Source of the DNA: Sagittula stellata E-37
GTDB lineage: Bacteria > Pseudomonadota > Alphaproteobacteria > Rhodobacterales > Rhodobacteraceae
Reading direction: 5' to 3'
DNA length: 64,000 nucleotides
Assembly (NCBI RefSeq): GCF_039724765.1
Contig: NZ_CP155729.1
Coordinates: forward strand, 4,411,501-4,475,500
In this document: in pieces, positions 62,608 through 64,000 of the stretch
Layout of the letters: the number at the start of each line of letters is the position of its first letter
How positions within the stretch are numbered: the stretch's first letter is position 1
Notes under the pieces: generated by a model
Databases searched by the model: none
What the model was told of the DNA's origin: nothing
What the model saw: only the letters and a program-made list of their open reading frames with translations
Made by a program: the position numbers and the translations under genes

Positions 62608-63087
62608 CTAGCAGTGGCCGATTGCGTTCTCGATCACCCGGATCTGCCCGTACACGTCGACCATCGCGAGATCGAAGCGGACATCTGTAAGCGACCCAAG
62701 CGGCTGCGTTCCAAGAAACTCCTCCGCCGCGCTGATGATCCGGTTCATCTGCCGGCGCGACAACCGTTCGGCCGCGTGCCGGAACGACCGGCTTTTCTTG
62801 ACTTCGACGAAGATCAGGCCGTCGCCGTCCCGGACGATAAGGTCGATTTCGCCACCCTGCCCACGCCACCGCCGACGGGCCAGGGGGAATCCGCGCCGTT
62901 CGTAGTCCTGTGCAACGCGCAATTCTGCCGATGCCCCGGCCTCGTAACCGATGCGCCCCGCATCCTTCTTGGCGCGTCGCGCCGCATCGGGTTCCGGCTG
63001 CGCAACCGGCCGGTCGGGCGGCGCCGGCGCGCACCAGTCCCAGAGCGACATCTGCCTCATGTCTTCCGTCTGTGCACGTTGAGCCAT
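62608..63087 (-). CDS. yraN: YraN family protein (UPF0102), nuclease-like
   Basis: 159 residues. A Holliday-junction-resolvase-like/restriction-endonuclease fold: GAEIDLIV-type motif here as [24 protein letters not shown], with Glu-Asp and Glu-x-Lys catalytic residues. The first ~45 residues (low complexity, Pro/Ala-rich) are longer than usual. Function is not established; it nearly always sits next to rsmI, as here (37 bp downstream). Start 63087 has AAGGACG upstream. Confidence 0.9.
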   Translation of the reverse strand: MAQRAQTEDMRQMSLWDWCAPAPPDRPVAQPEPDAARRAKKDAGRIGYEAGASAELRVAQDYERRGFPLARRRWRGQGGEIDLIVRDGDGLIFVEVKKSRSFRHAAERLSRRQMNRIISAAEEFLGTQPLGSLTDVRFDLAMVDVYGQIRVIENAIGHC

Positions 63088-63124
63088 TCAGTTCGTCCTT
63101 CGCCGACAGGCAGGAACAGCCGCC

Positions 63125-64000
63125 TCAGTCGCCAGTCCCGTTTGACCGTTCTTTCGCCAATCGCATCGCCATCTGGTAGACGGGCCTGCGTTTCACACCG
63201 AACCGGGTAGAGACATAGTCGGCCGCGTCCCGCACGGTCATCGTCTCCAGCGCCGCGTTCACTTCCTGTTCTATGTCGATTTCCCTAATGTTTCCTGAAT
63301 CGCCTTTGCCTATCACCACGACGATCTCGCCGCGGGCGGCCGTCCCCGCGTAGTGGTCTGCGAGCTCGGACAAGACCCCCCGGCGGATTTCCTCGAACTT
63401 CTTCGTCAACTCCCGGCACACGGCAGCCGGACGGTCGCCGAGCCGATCCGCGGCATCGGCCAGCATCGCGGCCACCCTTTTGGGCGATTCATAGAACACC
63501 AGCGTCGCGGCGACGCCCGTCAGCTCGTCCAGAGCCTTGCGACGCGCCGCACCGGCGTTTGGCAGGAAGCCCAGGAACATGAACCTGTCGGTCGGCAGTC
63601 CCGCCAGTGTCAGCGCGGTTATCGCAGCCGACGCTCCGGGCGCCGTGGTGACCGCCAGCCCTGCCTCCGCGGCCTCTCGCGCAAGGTCGAACCCCGGATC
63701 GGACACCATCGGCGTTCCAGCTTCAGACGCATAGGCAACCGCCTTGCCGGCGGCGATTTCGTCCAGCACCCGCTGACGCGTCCGCTCTCCACTGTGATCG
63801 TGGTAGGCAAGAAGTTGCCGCTCGCCCAGGGCGATGCCGTGAATGTCCATGAGGTGCCGCAAGGAGCGCGTATCCTCCGCCACCAGCACCTCTGCATCGC
63901 GCAGGACATCAAGTGCCCTAAGGGTAATGTCGCGTGCGTTCCCGATCGGCACGGCCACAAGGTAAAGGCCAGCGGCCAATTTGCCGCCGATCCCCGGCTT
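63125..64000 (-). CDS. rsmI: 16S rRNA (cytidine-1402-2'-O)-methyltransferase, 5' end outside window
   Basis: The frame is open to the right edge, so the start codon lies outside; 292 codons are visible (291 residues plus the stop). The AdoMet-binding SpoU-independent (tetrapyrrole methylase-like) fold is clear: GLYLVAVPIGNARDITLRAL, VAEDTRSLRHLM, YASEAGTPMVSDPG, GFLP, FYESPKR and EIVVVIG. It methylates C1402 of 16S rRNA. Codons upstream of the TTG at 63979 continue as KPGIGGK, consistent with a longer N-terminus. It precedes yraN in the usual order. Confidence 0.95.
   Translation of the reverse strand, partial: KPGIGGKLAAGLYLVAVPIGNARDITLRALDVLRDAEVLVAEDTRSLRHLMDIHGIALGERQLLAYHDHSGERTRQRVLDEIAAGKAVAYASEAGTPMVSDPGFDLAREAAEAGLAVTTAPGASAAITALTLAGLPTDRFMFLGFLPNAGAARRKALDELTGVAATLVFYESPKRVAAMLADAADRLGDRPAAVCRELTKKFEEIRRGVLSELADHYAGTAARGEIVVVIGKGDSGNIREIDIEQEVNAALETMTVRDAADYVSTRFGVKRRPVYQMAMRLAKERSNGTGD

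Overview
The window is chromosomal DNA from an alphaproteobacterium, most likely a marine Rhodobacteraceae/Roseobacter-type organism. The evidence is the high GC content; the gene order tuf / tRNA-Trp / secE-nusG / rplKA / rplJL / rpoBC / rpsLG-fusA-tuf / rpsJ-rplCDW; the chvG-hprK-rapZ-EIIA-HPr cluster; and many genes typical of this family (DUF6473, HIG1-type twin-membrane protein, putative rhamnosyltransferase, PQQ sugar dehydrogenase, DUF898-M48 pairs).

Region 1 (1-4,260, minus strand) is a zinc-acquisition operon: CobW-type GTPase, His-rich ZrgA/DUF2796 periplasmic protein, ABC ATPase, FtsX-type permease, and the start of a further secreted protein cut by the window edge. A Zur-box-like palindrome overlaps the -10 of its promoter. 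Region 2 (4,600-36,150, mostly minus strand) is the core translation/transcription supercluster. It carries several insertions: an IS5-family element between tuf and rpsJ; a glycosyltransferase and a sugar dehydrogenase between rpsL and rpoC; a DUF4105 protein between rplA and rplJ; and, between secE and the second tuf, four plus-strand genes for small secreted proteins plus a CorA/ZntB transporter and two GNAT acetyltransferases. The two tuf genes sit in apparently near-identical ~1.3 kb blocks.

Region 3 (36,200-43,700) holds a lipoprotein, a cytochrome P450, a PduO-type cobalamin adenosyltransferase, a HIG1-type membrane protein, an SDR, an SH3b protein and parC. Region 4 (43,800-48,650) is a tandem duplication of a DUF898 membrane protein plus M48 metalloprotease pair. 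Region 5 (48,880-55,510) has etfBA, a DUF6473 protein, 3-hydroxybutyryl-CoA dehydrogenase, an acyltransferase and the regulatory PTS cluster HPr-EIIA-RapZ-HprK, ending in a 5'-truncated chvG sensor kinase.

Region 6 (56,674-60,127) is a 3.45-kb IS1595-type transposon with perfect 34-bp terminal inverted repeats. It carries a transposase, a DUF6471 regulator next to a possible RNase toxin, and two unknown winged-helix-like passengers. A TCACC-N6-GGTGA-type palindrome occurs in the divergent promoter region and, in weaker form, inside both terminal repeats. The element joins a truncated chvG to a truncated comM without a visible target duplication, so it marks a rearrangement junction. Region 7 (60,122-64,000) is the comM remnant, an alpha/beta hydrolase, gshB, yraN and the 5'-incomplete rsmI.

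The two most original signals are the family of four small secreted proteins built from a ~45-residue repeat (29,806-32,475) and the transposon that appears to share one operator between its regulator promoter and its ends.
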